Below are positions 1 to 8,504 of a stretch of 25,372 nt of DNA, piece by piece. The stretch is from Myxococcota bacterium (GTDB lineage: Bacteria > Myxococcota_C > UBA6777), in assembly GCA_023150835.1 (NCBI GenBank), contig JAKLKB010000101.1, positions 1 through 25,372 on the forward strand, written 5' to 3'. Below the pieces are notes generated by a model, which was not told where the DNA came from, did not search any database, and worked only from the letters and a program-made list of their open reading frames with translations. How positions within the stretch are numbered: the first letter of the stretch is position 1; the number at the start of each line of letters is the position of its first letter. The position numbers and the translations under genes are program-made.

Positions 1-135
1 GTATTTTCCGTATTTTCCGTATTTTCCGTATTTTCCGTATTTTCCGTATTTTCCGTATTTTCCGTATTTTCCGTATTTTCCGTATTTTCCGTATTTTCCC
101 TATTTTCCCTATTTTCCGTGCTTTCCGTGCTTTCC
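1..135. repeat. 9-bp tandem repeat array
   Basis: Fifteen contiguous 9-bp units fill the left edge: eleven copies of gtattttcc (1-99), two of ctattttcc (100-117) and two of gtgctttcc (118-135). The variants are grouped at the right end, as expected when an array grows by slippage from the left. The array runs off the window, so its full length is unknown. The period is a multiple of three, so it could sit in a reading frame (Val-Phe-Ser on plus, Gly-Lys-Tyr on minus), but I see no gene that includes it. Confidence 0.95.
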
Positions 136-226
136 GTGGACTCTTCTTTGCGGCATCCTCTGCCTATTTCGCGTTTCTTTCCGTGGACTCTTCTTTGCGG
201 CATCCTCTGCCTATTTCGCGTTTTAT
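136..226. repeat. 47-bp direct duplication
   Basis: A unit beginning gtggactcttctttgcgg occurs at 136-182 and again from 183 to about 226, with no visible mismatch until the end of the second copy. The first copy ends in ctttcc, the same ending as the 9-bp units to its left, so the two repeats adjoin and may have arisen by the same slippage or recombination process. Confidence 0.9.
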
Positions 227-459
227 GCCCCTGCAAGGCGGGGCTAGGGGTGTGAGGGGTATCACGATCAAGCTCCTATTATTCGAGGATTTCGCCTTAT
301 CTTGACGCGTACGGAGCAACGCCTCACAAACGCGATTCAACAAACCCTCCAAACAACATCAAGACGTCGTGCAGCGCGAACAAAAACCTGCGACTTGACC
401 CGCATGGCTTGGATCGCGTATCTCCTTTGTTGGACGTTCGTTTTGTTTAGGAGAGCGAG
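227..459. other. Gene-free stretch upstream of the ceramidase-like gene
   Basis: No credible gene is visible here. The short minus-strand reading frame at 164-352 has ordinary intergenic composition and overlaps the 47-bp duplication. A -35-like TTGACC at 395-400 is followed 18 bp later by a poor -10 (TATCTC, 419-424), so a promoter for the gene at 460 is possible but weak. A good ribosome binding site, AGGAG, lies at 451-455. Confidence 0.4.
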
Positions 460-2514
460 ATGATCAAGCGTGTGTGGAGTGCGTATGTGGGGGCTTTTTT
501 GGGGGTGGTGTTGTTTTGGGGAATGGCGTGTGAGTCCCCCGAACCAAAGAAAGAAGATCCGAAGCCGATCGATCCGAATACACGGGGGTTATTGCAGATC
601 TGCCCGGGAGCCAAAGGTTGTTTGCGTTCGGAGGGTGCGTTAAAAGCGAGTGCGGTCGCGGTGAAGATATCCCCAGAGAATTATGAGATCGCACGGTGGT
701 CATATTTCCAAGAGCGAGACTTTTGTCCCGAGCCTGTGGTGAAAGATCGATTTGGCATCAAGCGGTGCCAGCAGTTGAAGCGGGGGGCGATGGACAGCCG
801 TAAAGACTGCGGACACGACGGGCTTTGTGCAGGTGACAATTGGAAAACAGAGGCGACGTGTAGCAGCACACAAGCCTGTCCAGCGGGGCTGGTGTGCCGA
901 GAGCAAGAAGGGCGATGTTACGCCGAATACAGCAAGCCAGACGAAGACGGTTCGGAAGGCGACGGTCAACCCGATTGGTTTGTCGACTGCGGGCGTGATG
1001 GGGTGTGTCCGTGCATCGATCTCCAAGGCCAACCCGCATACTTTGGGGCGGATAAAAAAACTTGCTTGAAGGGACACAAAGCCAATCCCGATTACAAGGG
1101 TGCTGATGCCGATGGAAGCGAAGGGAACGGAGAATTTGAGGGGATCTGGATGGGCGGGTTCCAAAGCAACCACCCCTTGCAAGGCGTGCATGACGATATC
1201 TGGGCGCGGGTGGTGGTATTGCAAACAGGCGAAACGACCGTTGCGATCGTCTCTTTGGATCTTGTTGGGTTCTTTTATGACGGAGTCAAGGCCATCCGCA
1301 AACGTGTCCAAGAAGCACTTGGCGAAGGGGCGATCGACTACATCTTGATCTCTTCGACGCACAACCACGAAGGCCCCGATACGATGGGGAATTGGGGTCC
1401 GGGAACGTCGATACCTGTACGGTCGGGGGTTGTAGCATTTTACTATGAGCAGGTTTTACAGAAGACAAGCCAAGCGATCCAACAAGCTTATACACAGCTT
1501 GCCCCTGCCAAGATGCGCGTTGCGCAGTTGCGAACGGGTGTGGATGGACTCAACAACGATATCCGCGATCCCTTTATCATCGACGATACGATGACCGTCG
1601 CGCAATGGACCGCCACCGAAAACAACAAGCCGATCGCAACGCTGGTGAATTGGGGCAGCCATCCCGAAGTGCTGTTTTTGTCGAACAACTACCTAACTTC
1701 GGACTTTCCGCATTATCTGCGCGAGGGTTTGGAGCAAGGTGTTTTTGGGGCCGGCAAGAAGGCGCTTTCACCCGCACAAGGCGGTGTCGCGGTGTATCTG
1801 CAAGCCGCCGTGGGTGGGCTGATGACGCCCTTGGGTGTAGAAGTTCCCGATCTAGACGGTACGTTGCGCAAACAAGACGATTGGGACAAAGCTCGGGCCT
1901 TGGGGTCTCGTCTGGCGATCAAAACGACGGAAGCTCTAAAGCAAGCAGCGCCTGTGGAGACAGCAAGCATCCGATTGTGGTCGCGTGAGGTGCGCTTGCC
2001 CGTGGACAATACGGTGTTTTTGCTGGCCTTTGCGGGCGGATTGATCCAGCGAGAGATCTACGACTACGACAAATCCAAGTCGATCGGGCCGAACAATCCG
2101 GGGAAAGTGCAAACGGAGATCGCCGTGATTCGGATCGGCGGATTGAGTTTTTATTCGATGCCGGGCGAAGTCGATCCCGAACTCTTGGTGGGTGGTTTTG
2201 ATGGAGCGTACAGTTTTGGAAAGCCGTTGGTGGGGTCCAAGAACGAAAATCCCCCGAATCTCTCGAAAGCTCCCAAAGGCCCCTTCTTGAAAGAAAAGAT
2301 CCCGGGGGAGTACAAGATCATGGTTGGGCTGGGCAACGATGCGCTCGGATACATCTTGGGAGAATGGAACTTTGTGTTGGCCGACTCGCCCTACTTCAAC
2401 GGCGCAAAGGGCGATCATTACGAAGAAACCAACTCGTTGGGACCGAAGACAGCACCGTTGCTGTTGGAAGCCTACGATGCGCTGCTCAAGGAAGTGGAGC
2501 GCAAAGATCCTTAA
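460..2514 (+). CDS. Neutral/alkaline ceramidase-family lipoprotein
   Basis: This 684-residue protein begins with a lipoprotein-type signal peptide whose Cys is residue 24 (GMAC). Residues about 225-684 resemble the neutral/alkaline ceramidase family, zinc amidases that hydrolyse the N-acyl bond of ceramide. The matching landmarks are SSTHNHEGP (298-306), NWGSHPE (397-403), PGE (568-570) and NDALGY (626-631), which correspond to the family's zinc His, Glu and Tyr positions. Before the domain lie two Cys-rich modules, DCGHDGLC (116-123) and DCGRDGVC (176-183). Each is followed by an acidic DxDGSEG loop, at 161 and 216, that looks able to bind calcium. AGGAG lies 4-5 bp before the ATG. The protein is probably attached to a membrane and faces the periplasm or exterior. 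Whether the substrate is ceramide is not shown; many bacterial members are uncharacterised. Confidence 0.85.
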   Translation: MIKRVWSAYVGAFLGVVLFWGMACESPEPKKEDPKPIDPNTRGLLQICPGAKGCLRSEGALKASAVAVKISPENYEIARWSYFQERDFCPEPVVKDRFGIKRCQQLKRGAMDSRKDCGHDGLCAGDNWKTEATCSSTQACPAGLVCREQEGRCYAEYSKPDEDGSEGDGQPDWFVDCGRDGVCPCIDLQGQPAYFGADKKTCLKGHKANPDYKGADADGSEGNGEFEGIWMGGFQSNHPLQGVHDDIWARVVVLQTGETTVAIVSLDLVGFFYDGVKAIRKRVQEALGEGAIDYILISSTHNHEGPDTMGNWGPGTSIPVRSGVVAFYYEQVLQKTSQAIQQAYTQLAPAKMRVAQLRTGVDGLNNDIRDPFIIDDTMTVAQWTATENNKPIATLVNWGSHPEVLFLSNNYLTSDFPHYLREGLEQGVFGAGKKALSPAQGGVAVYLQAAVGGLMTPLGVEVPDLDGTLRKQDDWDKARALGSRLAIKTTEALKQAAPVETASIRLWSREVRLPVDNTVFLLAFAGGLIQREIYDYDKSKSIGPNNPGKVQTEIAVIRIGGLSFYSMPGEVDPELLVGGFDGAYSFGKPLVGSKNENPPNLSKAPKGPFLKEKIPGEYKIMVGLGNDALGYILGEWNFVLADSPYFNGAKGDHYEETNSLGPKTAPLLLEAYDALLKEVERKDP

Positions 2515-2529
2515 AGACGGGAGAGAGCG

Positions 2530-2625
2530 ATGCCGGAGTTATCGGGTTTTGTAGATATCCGAGTGGAGCCGATGGATGTGATCTTGTGTGTGACGTTGGA
2601 GCGCAAAGAGGCGCGAAATGCGTAG
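2530..2625 (+). pseudogene. Truncated enoyl-CoA hydratase-like N-terminus
   Basis: An ATG 15 bp after the ceramidase-like gene, preceded by a purine-rich gggagagagcg, opens a 31-codon frame ending at TAG (2623-2625). Its peptide runs VDIRVEPMDVILCVTLERK and then EARNA, which resembles the first strand of crotonase-fold proteins (pattern V-x-VTLxRPEARNA), where the family continues for about 230 more residues. Nothing in the next 26 bp resumes the family in any frame, and the convergent TPR gene ends at 2652. I infer that this is the 5' remnant of an enoyl-CoA hydratase/isomerase gene whose body was deleted. A short functional peptide is the alternative. The match rests on about 20 residues. 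Confidence 0.45.
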
Positions 2626-2651
2626 ATAACGTTTGTCCACCCGTCGCCCGA

Positions 2652-5600
2652 TTAACGCTTGCGCTTTTTACCTTTTTTGCCTTTTTTGCCTTTTTTGGGA
2701 TCTTTTTCTTTGTTGGCAGCTTCTTCACGTGCGCGGGCCTGCATTTTGTCCCACGTTTTTTCGAGACCTTCTTTTTCGACCGTTTCGGCGTCGCCTTTGA
2801 ATTGTTCAGCGGTTTCTTTGAGGCCCTCAAATTCCGCAAGGGCTTCGCTGTACATCTTGAGCGTGCGAACAACGGTCTCGATGGTTTCGGGTTTTGGCTT
2901 GTGTTTTTCAGCGTCTGCGACTTTACCCTGCGCCATGAATTGGGCTTTTTCCGCTTGGAACTTCACGACTTCTTGTCGGATCAACATCGCTGCTTTTTGT
3001 TTGAAGGTGTTTGTGGCGCGTTCGATGCCGTCGCTTTCCTCTTTTTCGCCTTTGATGATGGTTTCAGCGAGCAGTTTCGAGGTTTTCTTGGCGTTGTCGT
3101 AATCAAGATCGCGCAAATAACCAGAGATCGCGACGTCGAAGTGACCTTGTGCATCGGCCCATCGTTGGTTGGAGTGCCAGAGGGAGCCAACCCAAAAGCG
3201 CGGTTCTGCCGAACCCGGGCGCGTTTGCATGGCTTGTTCGATGAACGCTCCAGCATCTTCGTCGAGCGCCTCGAGGATATTGGCCATCTGTAGGTTGATG
3301 ATCTTTTTCTTGGGCATATTTTCGGCTTTGAGGTCTTTTTGAAATTCTTCGTACGTTGCAACGTCCTCTTCGGAGGCTTTGAGGCCGTCTTGGTATTCTT
3401 TGATGCGCTCTTTGACTTTTTTCTCGATCCCCGGATTGCGCGGGGTTTTGGCCGCTTCGTCTTTGAGGCGCTTTTCCCATTTTTCGATGAGTTGTTTCCA
3501 GTCATCGTTGCGCTTTTTAAACTTTTCGCGAAGTTTTTTGTCGTAAAGCTTGATGTATCCGAGAACAAGGGGAAAATCTTCTTTTTCGAGGGGATAGACT
3601 TTCTCTTCTTTTTTGCCCTTCTTTTCGGTGGTGGGCCGAAGTTTTTTTGCGCGTTTTAGGCGAAGAATACCACGAGCAAGGTTGGCTTCGTAATGTTCGT
3701 AGTCTTTTTCGAGTGCTTTGCCCCAGAGTTCATCGGCTTTTTCGACATCGCCTTTTTTCTCTGAGAGTTCGCCGCTGAGATAGAAAAAGGCATCCTGTTC
3801 GCCGAAGTTCTGTTTGATCTTTCCAAGGAGTTCTTCGACTTTATCGGCCTTGGTGGGTTTTCCGTTTGCGTCCAAGGCTTCGAGCATACTGAGAACGCCA
3901 TCGTAATAGATCTGCAAGACATAAGGTTCGAGGCCAAGGGCTTTTTGGAAGTTGGTCCATGCTTCATCAAATTTCTTTTGGCGGGCCAAGATCATGGCTT
4001 GTAGGCCAAAGAAATAGCCTTCGTAGTTGGCGATCTTGAGTGCTTTTTCGATGGAGGCTTGTGCTTTGGTCAGATCATTTTGGTGCCAGTACATCTTGGC
4101 TTCGAGATAGTGGAGCCATGCCTCGTTGTGAGGGGAGAGATCGCCGTCTTTTTTGACGGTTTCAGCCAGTTTGAGGGTATCACGAACCATTTGAAACGCA
4201 GCGGACATACCGACGCCTGCATCGAAAACGGCGAGAGCATCGCCGATATCAGCCATGAGATAGTGATTGTGTGCGGCGTAAAACGTTTGCAGGGCGGGGT
4301 GGAAGGAGCATTTGGGGACCGTGACGGCTTCGAGTGCGGCGTTGGCGGCATCTTGGAGCAGATCAAGCGTGGTCAGTTCGAGTCCGCGAGGTGCGCTGTT
4401 TCCGAGAAGAGAGGGAGGATTGATCCAACAATAAGCATTTTTCTGCTTGCTGCGATCCGCGAGTTCGCCTTGGACGTTGCCTGCATTTTGCTGTCCTTGT
4501 TCGGAGGCACTTTTGAATTGGCCATGTGCATCTTGGAATTTGCGGGAGCGGAGGTAGCTGTAGGCATAGCGATAACGGAAGTAAGGGTTATTCCATCCGA
4601 TCTCAGCGGCACGCTTGAAGTTTGCGCGGGCGAGACGATCTTGGCGGAGACCTTCGGCGACAAGACCGTGAACCCAGTTGAGGCGGGGATGGATGGCGAC
4701 TTCGGGAACCCACTTGTTGATGTAATCATTGGCATTTTTCAGGTCTTTGTCGGCCTCGTCAAACTTGCCATCGAGTTGCTTTTTGCGTGCGCTGTCGTAG
4801 GCGACCAAGGCGCGAAGGGCATGGTAAGGAGCGAGTTGATCGAGGAGGTCACGAGAACCAGAGGCTTGGAGTTTGGTAAAGTAATCGCGAAAGCCTTGAT
4901 AGTAGGCGTCGGTGCGCTCGTGTTGATCCCAGATGCTGTAATGGACTTCTGTGAGGTGCATCAGGGCGAAGGGATGGACAGGATCGAGCGTTTCGAGAAC
5001 TTTTTTGTAGACGGGGATGGCTTTTTTGAGATTGCTGTACGCGGCTGTGGCTTGTTGGGTACGGGCAAGGATCACAAGAGCGCGGATCTTCTTTTCATGG
5101 ATGGCGTTTTGGGCATAAAGCCAAACGCCAGAAAAGATCACAAGAAAAAAGATCGAGGCATCACGGACGGTTTTGAAGATCGAGTCGGTTTGAGGGACGG
5201 GAACCCCGAGTTCGGTGTTGATATAGAAAGGTCCATATTCGTCTTGGATCTCGATATCTTCGCCGAGGCTTTTGAGCAGCATGCGTGCGTGGGGATGGTG
5301 TGGGTTCAGTTGATGTGCTTTTTTGAGCGCATCTTTGGCCCCTTGAAGGTCGTCTTGTTCGACGAGGATATCACCGCGCAAGGAGTGAGCTTCCCAGTTG
5401 TTGGGTTCTTTGTTGAGCAGATCGTCGACTTCGTGGAGGGCTTTTTTGAGCAACGCGGTTTTGGGTGCTTTGAAGTCGGCGGAGGCATCGAAGAAGGCGC
5501 GTGCGAGGAGGAGGCGGCCTTTTGGGTGCTCGTTGTTTTTGAGGCCCTTTTGGCAGACACGGATGGCCTCTTGTGGAAATCCGCGTCGGATGTAGGCTTC

Positions 5601-5699
5601 TGCGAGGGGCAAGAAGACTTCGGGAGAAGCATCGTTGCGAAGAAGCTGCTCAAGCTCTTCGACATCTTTTTGCAGGGTTGCTGCCAGTTGATCGGCCAT
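2652..5699 (-). CDS. Membrane-anchored TPR-repeat protein
   Basis: The 1015-residue product starts at the ATG at 5699, chosen because GGAGGA precedes it by a normal distance; an in-frame ATG at 5792 has no such site. The N-terminal 150 residues are helical TPR-like repeats (for example LPLAEAYIRRGFPQEAIRVC at 31-50 and WEAHSLRGDILVEQDD at 102-117). One hydrophobic segment at about 181-197 (ASIFFLVIFSGVWLYAQ) is followed by a long run of further TPR units. The C-terminal third is highly charged and predicted helical, and the protein ends in a Lys-rich tail (KKGKKGKKGKK). TPR arrays bind other proteins. The single internal membrane span suggests an N-terminal cytoplasmic part and a large periplasmic part, or the reverse. 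No catalytic motif is visible and the partner is unknown. It is convergent with the ceramidase-like gene. Confidence 0.88.
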   Translation of the reverse strand: MADQLAATLQKDVEELEQLLRNDASPEVFLPLAEAYIRRGFPQEAIRVCQKGLKNNEHPKGRLLLARAFFDASADFKAPKTALLKKALHEVDDLLNKEPNNWEAHSLRGDILVEQDDLQGAKDALKKAHQLNPHHPHARMLLKSLGEDIEIQDEYGPFYINTELGVPVPQTDSIFKTVRDASIFFLVIFSGVWLYAQNAIHEKKIRALVILARTQQATAAYSNLKKAIPVYKKVLETLDPVHPFALMHLTEVHYSIWDQHERTDAYYQGFRDYFTKLQASGSRDLLDQLAPYHALRALVAYDSARKKQLDGKFDEADKDLKNANDYINKWVPEVAIHPRLNWVHGLVAEGLRQDRLARANFKRAAEIGWNNPYFRYRYAYSYLRSRKFQDAHGQFKSASEQGQQNAGNVQGELADRSKQKNAYCWINPPSLLGNSAPRGLELTTLDLLQDAANAALEAVTVPKCSFHPALQTFYAAHNHYLMADIGDALAVFDAGVGMSAAFQMVRDTLKLAETVKKDGDLSPHNEAWLHYLEAKMYWHQNDLTKAQASIEKALKIANYEGYFFGLQAMILARQKKFDEAWTNFQKALGLEPYVLQIYYDGVLSMLEALDANGKPTKADKVEELLGKIKQNFGEQDAFFYLSGELSEKKGDVEKADELWGKALEKDYEHYEANLARGILRLKRAKKLRPTTEKKGKKEEKVYPLEKEDFPLVLGYIKLYDKKLREKFKKRNDDWKQLIEKWEKRLKDEAAKTPRNPGIEKKVKERIKEYQDGLKASEEDVATYEEFQKDLKAENMPKKKIINLQMANILEALDEDAGAFIEQAMQTRPGSAEPRFWVGSLWHSNQRWADAQGHFDVAISGYLRDLDYDNAKKTSKLLAETIIKGEKEESDGIERATNTFKQKAAMLIRQEVVKFQAEKAQFMAQGKVADAEKHKPKPETIETVVRTLKMYSEALAEFEGLKETAEQFKGDAETVEKEGLEKTWDKMQARAREEAANKEKDPKKGKKGKKGKKRKR

Positions 5700-6149
5700 A
5701 CTTCGGATTCCTCCAATTGGGCGCTGAGGGGGTATGGATGGAAATGAACCCCCCACCCGTATCGATAAGGCGTTTGAAAAGCGGCAAAACAAAGATCAAG
5801 AAAAACACAAAAAACGTAAAACTTTCAAATAGATAACCGTTCTACTCAAAAAGAAGTATCCCAACCGTATAGCGAAGATCGATCCCGATGTCAACTCCGA
5901 TGCAAACCGTCAAGCACGCGGCATACGCAGGACGATGGTCGGTTGAAGAGAGAGCGAGCGGCGAGGCGCTTACAGGGATGGGGAGGATCGAAATAGAGCA
6001 TTGCAGTGAGCAAGCGAGTCGGATCGTGGTTATGGCTTGACCTTGTGTGGTTTTCTCCTTAACACAAGGGGGCAAAGAGATCGAAGAAGCGGCTTGATAA
6101 CGGCTTTGGGCCATGACGAGTCGCGGTCCAAGCGGAAAGGGCGGAAGGA
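5700..6149. other. Divergent intergenic region between the TPR gene and surA
   Basis: Both flanking genes are transcribed away from this 450-bp stretch, so it should contain two promoters. I could not identify convincing -35/-10 pairs for either. It holds the TPR gene's Shine-Dalgarno sequence close to 5705 and a perfect 8-bp inverted repeat, CCTTGTGT (6041-6048) with ACACAAGG (6062-6069), about 80 bp before the surA start. The sequence taacacaagggg from that site recurs just after pdxA (8435-8446). The reading frames across the region look like chance. Confidence 0.5.
6041..6069. promoter_or_regulatory. Inverted repeat upstream of surA
   Basis: CCTTGTGT at 6041-6048 is complementary to ACACAAGG at 6062-6069 across a 13-base loop. 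It lies about 80 bp before the surA-like start codon. It could be an operator or an mRNA leader hairpin. There is no T-run, so it is not a standard terminator. No factor can be assigned. Confidence 0.35.
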
Positions 6150-7280
6150 ATGGTGCGTTGGAACGGATGGAAAGTGTTGTTGTTGTGGAGCGTTTGGTGT
6201 TTGGGGGGAGCGCGAGCATGGTCTGAAGAGATCGTGATCGAAAAGATCGTTGCGGTGGTCAACAACGATATCGTGTTGTTGTCGGAGTGGGAACAGCGTT
6301 TTGCTTTGGTGCGCGTGCAATTGCAACAGATCATCGATCCTGTGGAACGCAAAAAGAAAGAAGAATCGATGCGTTGGGAGCTTTTGGAGCGGATGATCGA
6401 AGACAAGCTGCTCAACCAAGAAGCCAAAGCCAAACAGATCGAAGTGACCGACGCGGATATCGAAGGGGCGATCAAGCGGACACGCGAACAAAACGGCAAC
6501 ATCCCCGAAGCGGAGTTTGCAGCGGAATTGAAGAAGCGCGGTTATTCGATGGATGCGTACAAGGCGATGATGCGGGGAGAGATCAGCAAGTTTCGTTTGT
6601 TGCAACAAACGATGGCCTCCAAGATCCGCATCACCAAAGAAGACGAGTATGCTTTTTACAAGAAGATGACGCACAAGGAAAAGCCGGGTCCACCCGAATA
6701 CAAGCTTCGCCATATCGTCTTTGTGTTGGATGAAAAGCCGAGCGCCGAGCAGATCAAGTCACAGCGCGAAAAAGCCGAAAACGTGCTGTTGTTGGCGAAA
6801 CAAACGCCCAAAAACTTTGCGGCATTGGCGCGTCGTTTTTCGCAAGCAGGCCAAGACGAGGGCGGAGATCTGGGGTACGTGAAGATGAGCGAGATCGACC
6901 CAGTACTTGGGCGTGCGATGAGTACGATGAGAGAAGGCAGCGTCCACCCGAAGATTTTACAAACGAGCATGGGGTTTCATGTGCTGTACTTAGAACATCT
7001 GCGTGTGGCGAATGTGTTGAGTTTCAAAGAAGCTCGCCCCGAGATCAGCAAGCGGCTGCAACAAGAAGCTTATGAGAACATGTACAAGAAATACATTACA
7101 CAACTGCGTAAAAAAGCGGTGATCGAGATCAGGGCCAAAGGGAAAGAGACGGAAAAGAAAGTATTTAAATCGACGTTTGGGCCGATCGATCCAAGCGGAG
7201 GGCCGAAAGAAGAGAAGAAGAAAAAGCGCAAAGAAGGCCGAGGGGGCCGAGGGGGCCGAGGCGGAGGTTTTCCGCGATGA
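6150..7280 (+). CDS. surA: SurA-like periplasmic peptidyl-prolyl isomerase
   Basis: A 376-residue periplasmic chaperone/isomerase of the SurA type. Residues 1-24 form a signal peptide (cleavage likely after ARA). Residues about 27-150 match the SurA N-terminal chaperone domain, starting with the typical IVAVVNNDIVLLSEWE. Residues 184-285 form one parvulin rotamase domain (YKLRHIVFVL, LARRFSQAGQDEGGDLGYV, SMGFHVLYLEH). E. coli SurA has two parvulin domains, so this is the shorter form common outside gammaproteobacteria. The C-terminus ends in an unusual Lys-rich stretch followed by GRGGRGGRGGG, encoded by a 9-bp DNA repeat (about 7240-7266). SurA proteins help outer-membrane proteins fold. The gene overlaps pdxA by four bases, so the two are probably co-transcribed and translationally coupled. 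The E. coli surA and pdxA genes are also adjacent. Confidence 0.88.
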   Translation: MVRWNGWKVLLLWSVWCLGGARAWSEEIVIEKIVAVVNNDIVLLSEWEQRFALVRVQLQQIIDPVERKKKEESMRWELLERMIEDKLLNQEAKAKQIEVTDADIEGAIKRTREQNGNIPEAEFAAELKKRGYSMDAYKAMMRGEISKFRLLQQTMASKIRITKEDEYAFYKKMTHKEKPGPPEYKLRHIVFVLDEKPSAEQIKSQREKAENVLLLAKQTPKNFAALARRFSQAGQDEGGDLGYVKMSEIDPVLGRAMSTMREGSVHPKILQTSMGFHVLYLEHLRVANVLSFKEARPEISKRLQQEAYENMYKKYITQLRKKAVIEIRAKGKETEKKVFKSTFGPIDPSGGPKEEKKKKRKEGRGGRGGRGGGFPR

Positions 7281-8437
7281 CAGCGTATCGGGTGGGTATC
7301 ACGATGGGCGATCCAGCGGGCGTGGGGGGAGAGGTGCTTGTTCATGGGCTCCACACCTTGCTTCGGTGTATCGAGGTCGGAGAACTGCCTGCTTCGGCGC
7401 TGGCGATCCGAGGAGATGGAAAAGACCGTCGTTCCGATGGTTCCGAGCGTTCGGATCGAGCGATCAGCACGAACAAAGGCAGCGCAGGAAAAAACGATAT
7501 AGCGAGCGGAGGGTCGAGGGAACGCAGCGAGGCACAGTGCGCGAAGCTGCGTTCGGTCCGATGGCGGATCTACGGGGATCGCCGACGGTTGGAGCAGATC
7601 GCAGAGAAGGCGGGGTTGGCAGCGTTGCAGCGGTGGCGGAACGTGGAGGTGATTGAAACAGAGACAGAGGGCGAGGCCTTTGGTTGGGGCGGATTGACGG
7701 AAGTGGGAGCGAGGGCACAGGTCTCATACATCGAGCAGGCGTTGGCGGAGAGAAAAGCGGGAAAAGTGCAATCGTTGGTGACGGGGCCGATCCACAAACA
7801 AGCGTTGGCGTGGATGGGCGTGGGACACGTTGGGCATACCGAGTGGTTGGCGAAAGACGCGGGCGTGTCGATGCCTGTGATGATGTTGGCAGGACCGCGA
7901 TTGCGCGTCGTTCCCGCGACCATTCATATCGCTTTGCGTGAGGTGATCGAAGCCTTGACACCGCGATATCTGCGCGAGGTGATCGAGACCACGTCGACGG
8001 GGATGCAGCGTTGGCTTGGGTTTGATCGACCGCGTTTGGGCGTATGTGGCCTGAATCCTCACGCTGGAGACGGCGGATTGATGGGCGAAGAGGAGCAGCG
8101 TTGGATGATCCCATTGTTGCGGGAGATGGCCCAACAAGAGCAGATGGCGTTGGTGGGTCCGCTTCCTGCGGACACGGCCTTCTATTTTGCTTCAAAAGGC
8201 GGATACGACGCCGTGATCGCGATGTACCACGATCAGGCTCTCGCCCCGTTGAAGGTGCTGCACTTTGAGGAAGCGATCAACCTAACGCTGGGACTTCCGT
8301 ACTTACGGACTTCTGTGGATCACGGGACGGCGTATGATATCGCAGGCAGCGGCAAGGCCAGCGCACAAAGTATGCTGCATGCGTTAGTGATCGCGGGGCT
8401 TTCTGTGTCGCTTGCTTTTTCGGACGAACAGCATTAA
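7277..8437 (+). CDS. pdxA: 4-hydroxythreonine-4-phosphate dehydrogenase
   Basis: PdxA oxidises 4-phosphohydroxy-L-threonine in the DXP-dependent pathway to pyridoxal phosphate. Family landmarks are ITMGDPAGVG (8-17), TGPIHKQAL (169-177), GHTEWLA (186-192), ATIHIAL (214-220), NPHAGDGGLMGEEE (260-273), YHDQALAPLK (317-326) and TSVDHGTAYDIAGSGKA (345-361). His187, His217 and His318 are the expected metal ligands. Two features are odd. The usual GPE after the first glycine loop is GGE. About 50 residues (roughly 44-95), rich in Ser, Arg, Asp and Gly, separate the first strand from the RIYGD strand where the family normally has a short connection. The ATG overlaps the end of surA (ATGA). Related enzymes of the PdxA2 group act on threonate or erythronate phosphates, so substrate specificity is inferred, with the surA linkage favouring true PdxA. 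Confidence 0.88.
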   Translation: MTAYRVGITMGDPAGVGGEVLVHGLHTLLRCIEVGELPASALAIRGDGKDRRSDGSERSDRAISTNKGSAGKNDIASGGSRERSEAQCAKLRSVRWRIYGDRRRLEQIAEKAGLAALQRWRNVEVIETETEGEAFGWGGLTEVGARAQVSYIEQALAERKAGKVQSLVTGPIHKQALAWMGVGHVGHTEWLAKDAGVSMPVMMLAGPRLRVVPATIHIALREVIEALTPRYLREVIETTSTGMQRWLGFDRPRLGVCGLNPHAGDGGLMGEEEQRWMIPLLREMAQQEQMALVGPLPADTAFYFASKGGYDAVIAMYHDQALAPLKVLHFEEAINLTLGLPYLRTSVDHGTAYDIAGSGKASAQSMLHALVIAGLSVSLAFSDEQH

Positions 8438-8504
8438 CACAAGGGGCGTTTGGAGGGGGCCGTATCGCTCCCTCAGATGGACGGTTGCGGAAGGAGGCGA
8501 GTCG

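Noticed and set aside
1-226. Possible CRISPR array
   Set aside because: The repeats are directly adjacent with no unique spacers, and no cas genes are present.
700-1368. Minus-strand open frame of 222 codons opposite the ceramidase-like gene
   Set aside because: The plus frame has a signal peptide and conserved family motifs through this interval. The minus product has no recognisable features.
4059-5747. Long plus-strand open frame (562 codons)
   Set aside because: It lies wholly opposite the TPR gene, which has a Shine-Dalgarno sequence and clear repeats. The product is Gly/Phe/Val-rich with no domain, as expected of an antisense shadow.
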